From positions 1 through 46,625 of the forward strand of contig JALHLK010000039.1 in NCBI GenBank assembly GCA_022844565.1: a stretch of DNA of 46,625 bases, given 5' to 3'. The notes beneath the pieces are model-generated. The model saw nothing but the letters and a program-made list of their open reading frames with translations, made no database searches and was not told the DNA's origin. Positions 37,406-45,203 of the stretch are shown in pieces. Both the position numbers and the translations under genes were made by a program. Source of the DNA: Saprospiraceae bacterium. Its GTDB lineage: Bacteria; Bacteroidota; Bacteroidia; Chitinophagales; Saprospiraceae. The stretch's first letter is position 1; each line of letters opens with the position of its first letter.

Positions 37406-38863
37406 ATGAAAATAAAAAATTACGTTTATCTAGGTATAATTGTTTTGTGTTTGCCAATGTATGGGCAAGGCAGGATTCAACTCATTTTGCCTCAGAATAT
37501 CATCACAAAAGGAGAAAATATTCAGTTTATACTTTCGGCAACAGATCAAAATGCACCAAAAATTGCAGTAAATATCGATATCCTTTTCGCTAATAACTTA
37601 CAGATAATCAGTCAAAATCATGTTTTTGCAATTCCATCACCAAAAGTGTATGATATCGATCTTACTAATCTCAAAGAAGAGGGTTCTTACATTATTAACG
37701 CTTACATTTTAGAACTAGGGCAGAATAAAATTCTCGAAAGTCTCTCATACATTTTTCACCAAATAGACGAAGGGATAAGTAATCAATTTTATGCTTTCAA
37801 AAATAAAGAAATAAAGTATTTCGACAATGCAAATATTACATTATCTAAGCTGAATAAAAGACAGCAAATTCAAAAACCAAATGATGGAGAAGTTATCCAA
37901 TACGCTATTGATGAAAATTATTCCTACAAGCCCACATATCATTCTTTGATTTTATCAGGTGAAGTTGACACGGTGCATAGATTCTATTTTGGCGATAAAA
38001 GTGTCAACAATATTTACGCATGTTACCCAAATACTAAAACTTCAAAAAAACTCACTCAAACGGTAGATAATAGCTACTTAACAATTTCATCCAATGAAGA
38101 TAACTTTTACTTATTCGACATATTTAATGCGCAAAAAGTGGAATTACAACCTAATAAAATCGATTATGGTAAAATCGTTAAAGATTTGGTATTGCTAGAT
38201 AAAGAGGATATAGATTTTATAAATGCTCTTTCTCCATCCGCAAGTTTAACCAAAAAAATATCTTATTTGGTAGATGAATCTGCAGTTAGTAATGAAAAGT
38301 CTTCCTCTTTAGAAATAAAATCTGATAACTTTTATGAATTGAGTCAATATCCAGAATTTGAAAGTATTCCTCTATTCCTAAAGGAGGTAATTTATCCTTC
38401 AAAAATGGTAAAATCAAAACTTGACAAAGAGAAAAGAGATTTAATACTTTTGAGTGGAGTTGAAAAAAAATGGTATACTGGCAAAACACTTCTAATAATC
38501 AATGACTTACCTCAACCCGACCATGAAGTATTTTTACAAATGAATTGGAGAGAACTAGAAAATATCAGACTTTATAGAAAAGTGGAAACATTAAGAAATT
38601 ATTTCGGGCCTATGGGTAAGAATGGTGTTATGGAAGTTTATACTAAAAACTACAAAGCTTCATCAGCATTGATATCACCAAATTTCCTCAAAGAATATCA
38701 ATCTACCACACCAAGCATAGACGATCCTAAACCTAGATTTAAACCTTTACAATTTATTGGTACAAATACATCAAATATGCACGGAGATCGCATTGGTAAA
38801 TTTAATCTATTTGAAGTCTCTAAAGATAAAATCACATTAAAATCGCATTATGAAGTCAATTAA
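37406..38863 (+). CDS. Secreted protein with macroglobulin-like N-terminus and TonB-plug-like C-terminus, no barrel
   Basis: 485 residues; a signal peptide (to about residue 21, MYGQG). Residues about 22-115 look like a macroglobulin-type beta sandwich (GRIQLILPQNIITKGENIQF, EGSYIINAYIL). The middle is unassigned. Residues about 365-420 (LLIINDLPQPDHEVFLQMNW, LENIRLYRKVETLRNYFGPMGKNGVMEVYTK in two adjoining pieces) follow the plug pattern of TonB-dependent receptors (a short 'LIIND' strand, then 'I.LYR', then 'G..GV..VYTK'). There is no transmembrane barrel after it. It sits between a receptor and its DUF4249 partner with 2-nt spacing before and a 14-bp overlap after, so it is probably part of that uptake complex (inference). 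No family recognised with certainty. Confidence 0.7.
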   Translation: MKIKNYVYLGIIVLCLPMYGQGRIQLILPQNIITKGENIQFILSATDQNAPKIAVNIDILFANNLQIISQNHVFAIPSPKVYDIDLTNLKEEGSYIINAYILELGQNKILESLSYIFHQIDEGISNQFYAFKNKEIKYFDNANITLSKLNKRQQIQKPNDGEVIQYAIDENYSYKPTYHSLILSGEVDTVHRFYFGDKSVNNIYACYPNTKTSKKLTQTVDNSYLTISSNEDNFYLFDIFNAQKVELQPNKIDYGKIVKDLVLLDKEDIDFINALSPSASLTKKISYLVDESAVSNEKSSSLEIKSDNFYELSQYPEFESIPLFLKEVIYPSKMVKSKLDKEKRDLILLSGVEKKWYTGKTLLIINDLPQPDHEVFLQMNWRELENIRLYRKVETLRNYFGPMGKNGVMEVYTKNYKASSALISPNFLKEYQSTTPSIDDPKPRFKPLQFIGTNTSNMHGDRIGKFNLFEVSKDKITLKSHYEVN

Positions 38864-39938
38864 CTCTAACAAGCAAGCTATTTATTTTCCATATTTTCAA
38901 TCTCTAATTTTCTCTATTAAGATAATTGCAGCATTATTGGTCTTCGTCAGTATTGGTTGTATAGACGAAATCAATTACAATGTTAGTACAGAAAAAGATA
39001 GAATCGTCATCAGTGGACTTATTACTTCAAAAGAAGAATTACAAACGATTCAAGTAAGAAGAAGTGTATTGACGGGTGCTGGAAACCTTGTAAACTCGAC
39101 ACCTATCGACAAAGCAACTGTCACCATAGTTGGTAATAATACTAGATATGCACTTCAAAATAATGGAGATGGCAGTTACACAGCTACGTTTAGAGCTATA
39201 TCAGGTATTAGTTACACTTTAGAAGTAAAAGTAGGCGATCAAGTCTATAAGTCAACACCTCAGACTATGCCCCAACCACTTCCAATGTTGGAGGCAAATA
39301 CTGCTCTTAACCAAACACAATTCATTAATGCCTCTGGTAATGTAGTGAATGAAAAGAAAGTTGCCGTTGAGTTAAGTGGTGCAATCAATAACCAATTCTC
39401 TGCATTATACAGGGTTTTGGGCAAATATGAATTTATGGAATTTAATCCTCCATCCACAACATTAAAAACGTGTTTTGTAGATGAGGAAATTGATAACAAT
39501 ACCATCAAATTAATCAATGCAAATGATTTAAGAACCAATACCCTTGAGAATTATAATTTACTGGAAATTCCTTTTGATGCTCGATTTTTTAGAATGTATG
39601 CATTTACAATTAGACAATTTGCAATTAGCGAATCATCTTTGTCGTACTGGAAAAAAGTAAATCAAGTCACTAAGGCGGGAGAAAATCTATTTGACTCCCC
39701 ACCAGGTAGAATACTGGGTAATATAAAGAATGAAAACAACAAGGTTGAAGAGGTTTTAGGTAATTTCACGCTTGGTAATGTAAGCGAACAAACGGTTTAT
39801 ACCAATATGACAAGACTTGGTAATGTAACAACAGACCCATGCTTGGTAAGATTTAATACGGCTCGACCTGGTATATGTTTGGATTGCCTTAAAATACCAA
39901 ATTCTACGACAACTAGACCCGCGAATTGGCCATTTTAG
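38850..39938 (+). CDS. DUF4249 family lipoprotein
   Basis: 362 residues. A hydrophobic segment ends in the lipobox SIGC, near residue 37 of a long N-terminus. Then come the features of DUF4249: an N-terminal beta sandwich (IVISGLITSKEELQTIQVRR, ATVTIVGNN, GSYTATFRAISGISYTLEVK) and a C-terminal half ending in a cysteine cluster (CLDCLKIPN) and a TRPANWPF tail. DUF4249 proteins are typically encoded next to TonB-dependent receptors and are thought to be outer-membrane lipoprotein partners, analogous to SusD. The start overlaps the preceding gene by 14 bp. The gene ends 30 bp from the convergent rlmB, with no clear terminator between them. Confidence 0.85.
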   Translation: MKSINSNKQAIYFPYFQSLIFSIKIIAALLVFVSIGCIDEINYNVSTEKDRIVISGLITSKEELQTIQVRRSVLTGAGNLVNSTPIDKATVTIVGNNTRYALQNNGDGSYTATFRAISGISYTLEVKVGDQVYKSTPQTMPQPLPMLEANTALNQTQFINASGNVVNEKKVAVELSGAINNQFSALYRVLGKYEFMEFNPPSTTLKTCFVDEEIDNNTIKLINANDLRTNTLENYNLLEIPFDARFFRMYAFTIRQFAISESSLSYWKKVNQVTKAGENLFDSPPGRILGNIKNENNKVEEVLGNFTLGNVSEQTVYTNMTRLGNVTTDPCLVRFNTARPGICLDCLKIPNSTTTRPANWPF

Positions 39939-39968
39939 TGTCAATTATCAAATAGGTGCATTAGCCTT

Positions 39969-40733
39969 TCACCTGCCCCTCTGCCTCATCACCTCATACA
40001 ACACCACACCCGCTGCCACAGAAACATTCAACGAGTCAAATTCTGCAACTTGTGGTATAATGATCATATAGTCAGAAGCTCTTTTGGTTTCTAACGTAAT
40101 ACCTTCACCTTCTCCGCCCATCACGATGGCAAGCGGCTGGGTCAAGTCAGCCTTCCCTATGGCTAATGCTTTGGGGTCTAGCGCAGTTGAGAAGATTTTG
40201 ATACCATTCACTTTGAGTTTATCGATGACGGTAAACATGTTTTTTTCTCTACAAATGGGTATTTTAAGTATTGCACCTGCTGATATTTTGATAGCATCTC
40301 CACTTATTCCAGCTGACTTTTTGGTAGTCATGACTACTGCGTCAGCACCAAAGACCAAGGCCGAACGTGAGATTGCAGCAAGATTTCTTACATCAGTCAC
40401 GGATTCTAATACTATGATGAGCGGATTGCGCCCTTCGGCAAAAACACTTGCAATGACATTATCCAAGTCCTGAAATTCTACGGGGCTGATATAAGCAAGA
40501 ACACCTTGATGATTTTGCCGATTGCTCAATTGGTTGAGCTTTTGAAGTGGGACCTTCGACAGTGGGATATTATGTAGGGTCGTCAAGTGTCTGATTTCTT
40601 TTTCGAATTCGCCTCGAATATTGTCAGCAAGGTAGATTTTATCTATTTCCTTTTGCTGATTGATCGCATCTACTACTGGATGCCTACCAAAAACTACGTT
40701 ATCAAGTTCTGATTTCAATACTTTTTTTTGCAA
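39969..40733 (-). CDS. rlmB: 23S rRNA 2'-O-methyltransferase of the SpoU family (RlmB-like)
   Basis: 254 residues. An N-terminal substrate-binding domain (VFGRHPVVDAI at 14-24) is followed by the SpoU knot domain (about 100-254) with the SAM-binding motifs VTDVRNLAAISRSA, IVMGGEGEGI and LNVSVAAGVVLYE. RlmB methylates G2251 in 23S rRNA; the closely related TrmH-type activity cannot be ruled out. The frame opens with TTG at 40733, and no ATG occurs before the conserved domain. TTG at 40718 is an alternative start, since a TATCTTTG box overlaps the first TTG. The gene follows the anti-sigma gene by 23 nt on the same strand. Confidence 0.9.
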   Translation of the reverse strand: MQKKVLKSELDNVVFGRHPVVDAINQQKEIDKIYLADNIRGEFEKEIRHLTTLHNIPLSKVPLQKLNQLSNRQNHQGVLAYISPVEFQDLDNVIASVFAEGRNPLIIVLESVTDVRNLAAISRSALVFGADAVVMTTKKSAGISGDAIKISAGAILKIPICREKNMFTVIDKLKVNGIKIFSTALDPKALAIGKADLTQPLAIVMGGEGEGITLETKRASDYMIIIPQVAEFDSLNVSVAAGVVLYEVMRQRGR

Positions 40734-40738
40734 AGATA
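40731..40738 (-). promoter_or_regulatory. Possible -7 box overlapping the annotated rlmB start
   Basis: On the minus strand TATCTTTG, a perfect TAnnTTTG. If used, transcription would begin inside the annotated reading frame, and translation would have to start at TTG 40718 or later. Confidence 0.35.
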
Positions 40739-40756
40739 ATCAGATTTGAGAACTCT

Positions 40757-42130
40757 TTATTTTAGATTGACATCAACCCGTATAGGATTACTAAATATTA
40801 GGTTGGATGGTATCGCTTTTCTGTGTTTTTCTATAACTTTTTTTAATAAATCGTTCATTTCCGGATGAGATGTTTCTATAATTTCTTCCAAAACTATTTT
40901 TTTAGAAGTCGTATTATAAAATAGCCGGAATATGGCATAATAATCTGTACTGATCTTCTTCTTTTTCAATTCCTTAGCCATGCTTGATTCAACTTTTTGC
41001 TTGAAATCATCGATAGACTTTGTTTTTTTTGTTCCCTTTGCGCTGCCAGCGAGATAACCCGTTACTACAACCTCATCCAAAGTTCGACCTTCTTCCATGA
41101 TAATTTCATATTCGGATTTATTACGATTGATGGATATTCTTTTATCATTATAGCCTGTGTAAGTTACCAATAGTGTGGAATCTCTATCATCAATTTCAAA
41201 CCTAAAACTGCCTTCCAAATCCGTAATTGTACCTTTTTTTCCAAAAATAATATTGGCTCCAATGATGGGGGCTTCATCCTTATCTTTTACTTTACCGAAG
41301 ATTATCCTATTCATCCCTCCCCCACTCTTTGGGACATTGATGGCAGGTACAAGGGAAGAATTTGGAAATGAAGTAATATTCTGCCTAAGCGGATTTGTTT
41401 TATCATCTTGAAGACTTTTTTTTGCATCATAAGCAATCATTACTTCGCCATCTTCACTTAATGTATCAGCCATATTTGATTTTTCCAATTCTGACAGGTC
41501 ATTTTTTCCTGCAGTAATAGATTCTGAGCTGGCTACTTCTAAAAAATTCTGACTTTCAAAACTTTCAAACTCTTGTGTAGGGCCCACCAATAAATTATTC
41601 TTGTTTCCTTTCAAGTTCTTGCGATTGTATTTTCTTTTAATGACCTGCTTTGACTGAACTGGTAAATCACTCGATACTAATAGGCCTTCATTCTTATCTA
41701 TCACCGTACTTTCTGTGACTTCAACATTCTGATTGCTTATATCTACTGTTTCTGCAATTTGTTCATCTTTTGTCACATTTGATGCTTGAATTGCTTCTTG
41801 ATTAGTCACTATTTGGGTATTTTCATCTTGATTAAACTTAGAAGAAAATAAAAATGAAGCAGTGATCACCAATCCAATGAAAGATGCAGCCATCATATAA
41901 ATAAAGAGTGGTCGAAGCCTCTTTTTATTTATCTTTTCATCAATTCTTGCATCAACCAAAGCTATATTCTTTGCGATAGCCTGATTTTTTACCCAAGCAT
42001 ACCCTTCCAATGCATCAAATAAAAACGGATCATCCAATGCCGCCAACTCCAATTGCCTATATTCCTGATCAGAAATGGATCTATCAACCAGCTTTTTTAA
42101 TAATGTTCTTTTATCTTCTTCTGACATCAT
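40757..42130 (-). CDS. Transmembrane anti-sigma-like protein with carboxypeptidase-like regulatory domain
   Basis: About 457 residues. The cytoplasmic N-terminus (1-73) is charged and helical (LLKKLVDRSISDQEYRQLEL), as in anti-sigma factors. One transmembrane helix follows (about 74-95, LFIYMMAASFIGLVITASF). A low-complexity periplasmic stretch rich in Ser, Asn and Glu leads to a carboxypeptidase-like regulatory domain (276-345; GKVKDKDEAPIIGANIIFG, GTITDLEGSFRFEI) followed by DEVVVTGY, the sequence normally found before plugs of SusC proteins. A C-terminal domain of about 95 residues is unassigned. I chose ATG 42130, which overlaps the sigma stop (ATGATG after GGAAAAAAG); an ATG at 42145 is in frame. 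It probably holds the sigma factor inactive until an envelope signal arrives (inference). Confidence 0.8.
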   Translation of the reverse strand: MMSEEDKRTLLKKLVDRSISDQEYRQLELAALDDPFLFDALEGYAWVKNQAIAKNIALVDARIDEKINKKRLRPLFIYMMAASFIGLVITASFLFSSKFNQDENTQIVTNQEAIQASNVTKDEQIAETVDISNQNVEVTESTVIDKNEGLLVSSDLPVQSKQVIKRKYNRKNLKGNKNNLLVGPTQEFESFESQNFLEVASSESITAGKNDLSELEKSNMADTLSEDGEVMIAYDAKKSLQDDKTNPLRQNITSFPNSSLVPAINVPKSGGGMNRIIFGKVKDKDEAPIIGANIIFGKKGTITDLEGSFRFEIDDRDSTLLVTYTGYNDKRISINRNKSEYEIIMEEGRTLDEVVVTGYLAGSAKGTKKTKSIDDFKQKVESSMAKELKKKKISTDYYAIFRLFYNTTSKKIVLEEIIETSHPEMNDLLKKVIEKHRKAIPSNLIFSNPIRVDVNLK

Positions 42131-42702
42131 CTTTTTTCCATACAAATTTTTAAATTACGTTTACCATTTTGAATAAAGGATCGGGTCATTGCCCATGAAA
42201 TATTCATATCATCCGATATATCTTGATAACTTTTTTCTTGAAAATAAAATAAATCGATGCACTTACGTTGGTCTTCATTCAGCGTTTTTAGACAGGTATC
42301 AATCTTTGCTAATAAAAGCTCCTTATCATTGGTTTCGTTAAGATCAAGATCTGAAATATCCGAGACAAACTTATCATCCATGGGTACCACGATGCTTGAT
42401 TTTTGTTTTCTCAACTTATCTAGGCAGTAATTACTAGCCGTCCGATAAAACCAAGGTTTGAAGCTTATGATCGTGTGATTTTTTAATTTTGTTAGCAAAG
42501 ACTCAAATAGTTCATAAGAGGTATCTTCACTTTCTTGCACATCTTTTAAATATTTAAGACACAATCCATAAATGAGGTCAGCGTATCTACTGAATAATGT
42601 GGCAACAAATTCCGCATTATTTGTAATCAAATATGACTCGATCAGTCTTTCGTCAGACCAATCTTGGTGTTTATTCTGCCAGTCATATTTTTTAAAAGTC
42701 AT
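42127..42702 (-). CDS. RNA polymerase ECF-type sigma factor
   Basis: 191 residues, typical of extracytoplasmic function sigma factors. Region 2 is at about 25-95 (FSRYADLIYGLCLKYLKDVQ, the helix for -10 recognition near PWFYRTASNYCLDKLRKQK). Region 4 is at about 130-188 (LKTLNEDQRKCIDLFYFQE, then the helix-turn-helix KSYQDISDDMNISWAMTRSF). It directs transcription of a regulon set by the adjacent membrane protein. The genes overlap by 4 bp. It is divergently transcribed from a vWA protein gene, with 81 bp between them holding a symmetric site. Confidence 0.92.
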   Translation of the reverse strand: MTFKKYDWQNKHQDWSDERLIESYLITNNAEFVATLFSRYADLIYGLCLKYLKDVQESEDTSYELFESLLTKLKNHTIISFKPWFYRTASNYCLDKLRKQKSSIVVPMDDKFVSDISDLDLNETNDKELLLAKIDTCLKTLNEDQRKCIDLFYFQEKSYQDISDDMNISWAMTRSFIQNGKRNLKICMEKR

Positions 42703-42721
42703 AAAAAAAGTTCAAATCATT

Positions 42722-42765
42722 TTATGTAATAATCAAAAGACGTTCGTCTAAACGAAATTACATAA
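42722..42765. promoter_or_regulatory. Symmetric intergenic site with mirrored CGTCT motifs
   Basis: TTATGTAAT (42722-42730) and ATTACATAA (42757-42765) form a perfect 9-bp inverted repeat. Inside it, AGACG-TT-CGTCT (42738-42749) is a second dyad and TTCGT-CTAA-ACGAA (42743-42756) a third. CGTCT is a common -10 type for ECF sigma factors; here it faces both genes at nearly equal distance (about 35 nt to each start). No AAC-type -35 element was found on either side. Confidence 0.5.
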
Positions 42766-42783
42766 TTATTTAAAGAATTTATC

Positions 42784-43941
42784 ATGAAAAATTTAAAGTT
42801 GATTGTTTTTGTCATTTCGCTAATCACCATCTATTGCTTTACAGCTAAAAATACGCTGGTCGAAGGGGTGGTTTTAGACGAGTTTAACTTCCCAATTATT
42901 GGTGCTTCAATCTTAGAGCAAGGTACTAAAAATGGTACTTCAACCGATGTGGACGGTAAGTTTTCATTAAAAATGGAAGACAGCAATAACCTATTAGAAG
43001 TAATGTATATAGGCTACAATTCGCAAGTCATTAAACCATCATTTGGTTCGAAAATGACCATCAAGCTAAAAGCCTCTGCGGACATATTAAGTGAGATAGT
43101 GGTAATGGGAGCTGAAAAAAGATCACTTAAACAGCAGGTGACCGGATATTTCAGAAATGCTCACCACACTCCGCTCAACCATATTGCTCCCCCATTCCAA
43201 TACGAACCTGGCAGTCCTGAAAATTACAAACATTTTGAAGACAATGCATTTAAAAAAGTAACGGAAGCGCCTCTATCTACAATGTCTATTGATGTCGATA
43301 GAGCTTCCTACAGTAATATTAGGAGATATATCAATCAAGGTCAAATGCCCCCAATTGATGCTGTGAGGACAGAAGAAATGATCAATTATTTTAATTATGA
43401 CTATAAAGGACCTAGTACAAAAGACAATGATCCCTTTAAAATATATACCACCTACACTGAATGCCCATGGAATAATAACCACACCATTCTCCATGTGGCT
43501 ATGAAAGCTCAAGAACTCAATAGAGATAAAATACCTTCAAGTAATCTTGTATTTCTGATCGATGTATCGGGTAGCATGAGCTCAGGGAATAAACTTCCAC
43601 TTGTCATAGAATCATTTAAATTATTGATCAATCAATTAAATGAAAATGATGTGGTATCCATCGTAAAGTATGCAGGAAGTGAAACCGTTGTGGCAAAAGG
43701 TGTGAGAGGTAACCAAAAAGAAAAACTGTACAATGCGATTGCTGATTTACAAGCTGGAGGATCTACAGCAGGTGCAGCTGGTATCAAAAGTGCATACGCT
43801 ATTGGTCAAGAATATTATATCGAGGGTGGCAATAATCGTGTCATTTTAGCAACCGATGGCGACTTTAATGTGGGTGCAAGCAGTGAAGGTGATTTGGTGA
43901 GATTGATCAAAGAAAAAAAGAAAACGGGAATCTATTTGTAA
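42784..43941 (+). CDS. vWA (YfbK-type) surface protein, N-terminal part ended by an in-frame stop
   Basis: 385 residues before TAA. A signal sequence (about 1-21) is followed by a carboxypeptidase-like regulatory domain (about 26-98; PIIGASILEQGTKNGTSTDV, then DGKFSLK), the YfbK N-terminal region (SIDVDRASYSNIRRYINQG, RTEEMINYFNYDY), and a von Willebrand factor A domain from about 253 with a complete MIDAS DxSxS (Asp260, Ser262, Ser264 in LIDVSGSMS) and LATDGDFNVG. The frame stops after KKTGIYL inside the last part of the vWA fold. The same frame continues at once with ILGYGMGNYQ, so one nonsense codon splits what should be a protein of about 623 residues. The regulatory domain is also found in the adjacent anti-sigma protein. 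A product, if made, would lack the last vWA strands. Confidence 0.8.
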   Translation: MKNLKLIVFVISLITIYCFTAKNTLVEGVVLDEFNFPIIGASILEQGTKNGTSTDVDGKFSLKMEDSNNLLEVMYIGYNSQVIKPSFGSKMTIKLKASADILSEIVVMGAEKRSLKQQVTGYFRNAHHTPLNHIAPPFQYEPGSPENYKHFEDNAFKKVTEAPLSTMSIDVDRASYSNIRRYINQGQMPPIDAVRTEEMINYFNYDYKGPSTKDNDPFKIYTTYTECPWNNNHTILHVAMKAQELNRDKIPSSNLVFLIDVSGSMSSGNKLPLVIESFKLLINQLNENDVVSIVKYAGSETVVAKGVRGNQKEKLYNAIADLQAGGSTAGAAGIKSAYAIGQEYYIEGGNNRVILATDGDFNVGASSEGDLVRLIKEKKKTGIYL

Positions 43942-44655
43942 ATCCTTGGCTACGGAATGGGCAATTACCAAGAATCTAAGATGCAAGAATTATCTCAAGC
44001 GGGCAATGGCAATCATTTTTATATTGACGATATCGACGAAGCCAAAAAAAGTTTGATTAAAGAGTTTGGAAGCTCCGTGTATACCGTAGCCAATGATGTG
44101 AAATTTCAAATCGAGTTTAATCCCGAATTTGTTGCATCCTACAGAGTGATTGGGTACGAAAATCGACAATTAGCCAATGAAGACTTTAACGACGATACAA
44201 AAGATGCAGGTGAATTGGGTGGGGGTCACATTGTCACTGTTTTATATGAGATTATTCCTTTTGGTACTCAATCTAAATGGCACAAATCTGTTGACTCCTT
44301 AAAATATTCTTCTTCCAAAACAACGGTTGCCAAAACAAATGAATTAGCCACTCTTAAGGCAAGATATAAAAAAACTTTGGATGACAAATCAATCTTAGTA
44401 GAGACCCCGATTGCCAAAAAAATGAGTCGATTAGAGAATACAAATGCCTCAATACAATGGTCATTAGTCGTTGCAGAGTTTGGATTATTATTACGTGACA
44501 GTCCTTATAAAGCCGAAGCTAACTATGCCACGCTCCTTCAAAGAGCCCATACGATAGCAGATGATGAATATAAACTTGAATGCGTAAACTTGATAAAAAA
44601 AGCCAATAAATTCAGCAAAAAAGGAAAAGGAGAAACAACATTGGTTGAAGAATGA
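43942..44655 (+). pseudogene. C-terminal part of the broken vWA/YfbK-type gene
   Basis: Continues the reading frame of 42784-43941 without any shift: ILGYGMGNYQESKMQELSQ, GNGNHFYIDDIDEAKKSLIK, then the C-terminal domain usual in YfbK-like proteins (FQIEFNPEFVASYRVIGYEN, NDDTKDAGELGGGHIVTVLY). The first ATG is at 43957. Compared with the family, the missing junction residue would be Thr or Ser in a 'YLTILGYG'-like strand; TCA to TAA would need one change. The sequence beyond the stop shows no other damage, so the mutation is recent, or the stop is a base-call error, or it is read through. Confidence 0.75.
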
Positions 44656-44809
44656 TGATTGGGAGGTTAGATATTTTGTTGGGGTTGTGGATTATATTGA
44701 AAGACTATACTTACTTTTTAGATTGCAGTACTGCTAGGATTGATAAAAAAATATATTGGTGTTTCAATAGATTATTTATCTTTATATCTATAAGTTATGA
44801 TAAAAACAA

Positions 44810-45026
44810 ATGCTTGAAGAAACTTTCATTTTTAGAACCAATACAGATGAGCAAAAAGTGGCATTAAAAGCTTTTGCTAAAGCATTAAAAAATTAAATTA
44901 AAAGTTGCTAGATTTCAGTATAACAGCGAGTTTATTAAAAAAATGCAACAAAGTGAAAACGAAATTGATCAAGGAAAAATAGTCCGAATAAAAAAGGAAG
45001 ACTTAAAACAGTTCTTAGGTTTGTAA
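44810..45026 (+). pseudogene. Frameshifted antitoxin-like remnant
   Basis: ATG 44810 gives MLEETFIFRTNTDEQKVALK and stops after KALKN. Removing one A from the run of six A's near 44890 joins it to IKLKVARFQYNSEFIKKMQQ and SENEIDQGKIVRIKKEDLKQ, then FLGL and TAA at 45026. The second part resembles the C-terminus of small antitoxins of type II systems in Bacteroidota (YNPEFVxKIxxSExxIxxGK pattern). The total would be about 71 residues, the size of such antitoxins. No toxin gene follows. Confidence 0.6.
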
Positions 45027-45106
45027 ATGAGTTAAAAAGAGTTTTTAAGAAAATGCAATTGATAAACAAAGGTAAGTTAAAAACTACTTCTTTAAATGAT
45101 TTTTGA
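45020..45106 (+). pseudogene. Fragment of a second antitoxin-like C-terminus
   Basis: Reads FVNELKRVFKKMQLINKGKL then KTTSLNDF and TGA. It resembles the C-terminus of the intact antitoxin at 45648-45863 (VKLYEQGIKKLKSAKDLLND) in length and in the pattern of Lys, Leu and Asn-Asp. It has no start of its own and overlaps the preceding remnant in another frame, so it looks like a leftover from an older toxin-antitoxin copy. Confidence 0.45.
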
Positions 45107-45135
45107 ATGTGCTATAAAATTATAGGTATTAAAAA

Positions 45136-45203
45136 TCTTTAATTTGCACAACATAAATCCTTAAATCTGCACAATGAAATTCCTTAAATTTGCACAATTA
45201 TGA
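45136..45203 (+). repeat. Three tandem 22-23-bp direct repeats
   Basis: Units at 45136-45157, 45158-45180 and 45181-45203, each of the form TCCTTAAATTTGCACAA followed by 5-6 variable bases; the first unit has TCTTTAATTT. Each contains TGCACAA. Confidence 0.75.

Noticed and set aside
34725-39938. A second SusC/SusD pair
   Set aside because: The receptor lacks the SusC signature, and the lipoprotein downstream is DUF4249-like, not SusD-like.
40084-40473. Plus-strand open frame of 129 codons
   Set aside because: Antisense to the catalytic domain of rlmB; no recognisable features.
44652-44867. Open frame of 71 codons after the vWA gene
   Set aside because: Overlaps the antitoxin remnant in another frame, with an irregular Cys/Trp-rich translation and no domain.
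45136-45203. CRISPR array
   Set aside because: The units are directly tandem without spacers, only three in number, and no cas genes are present.
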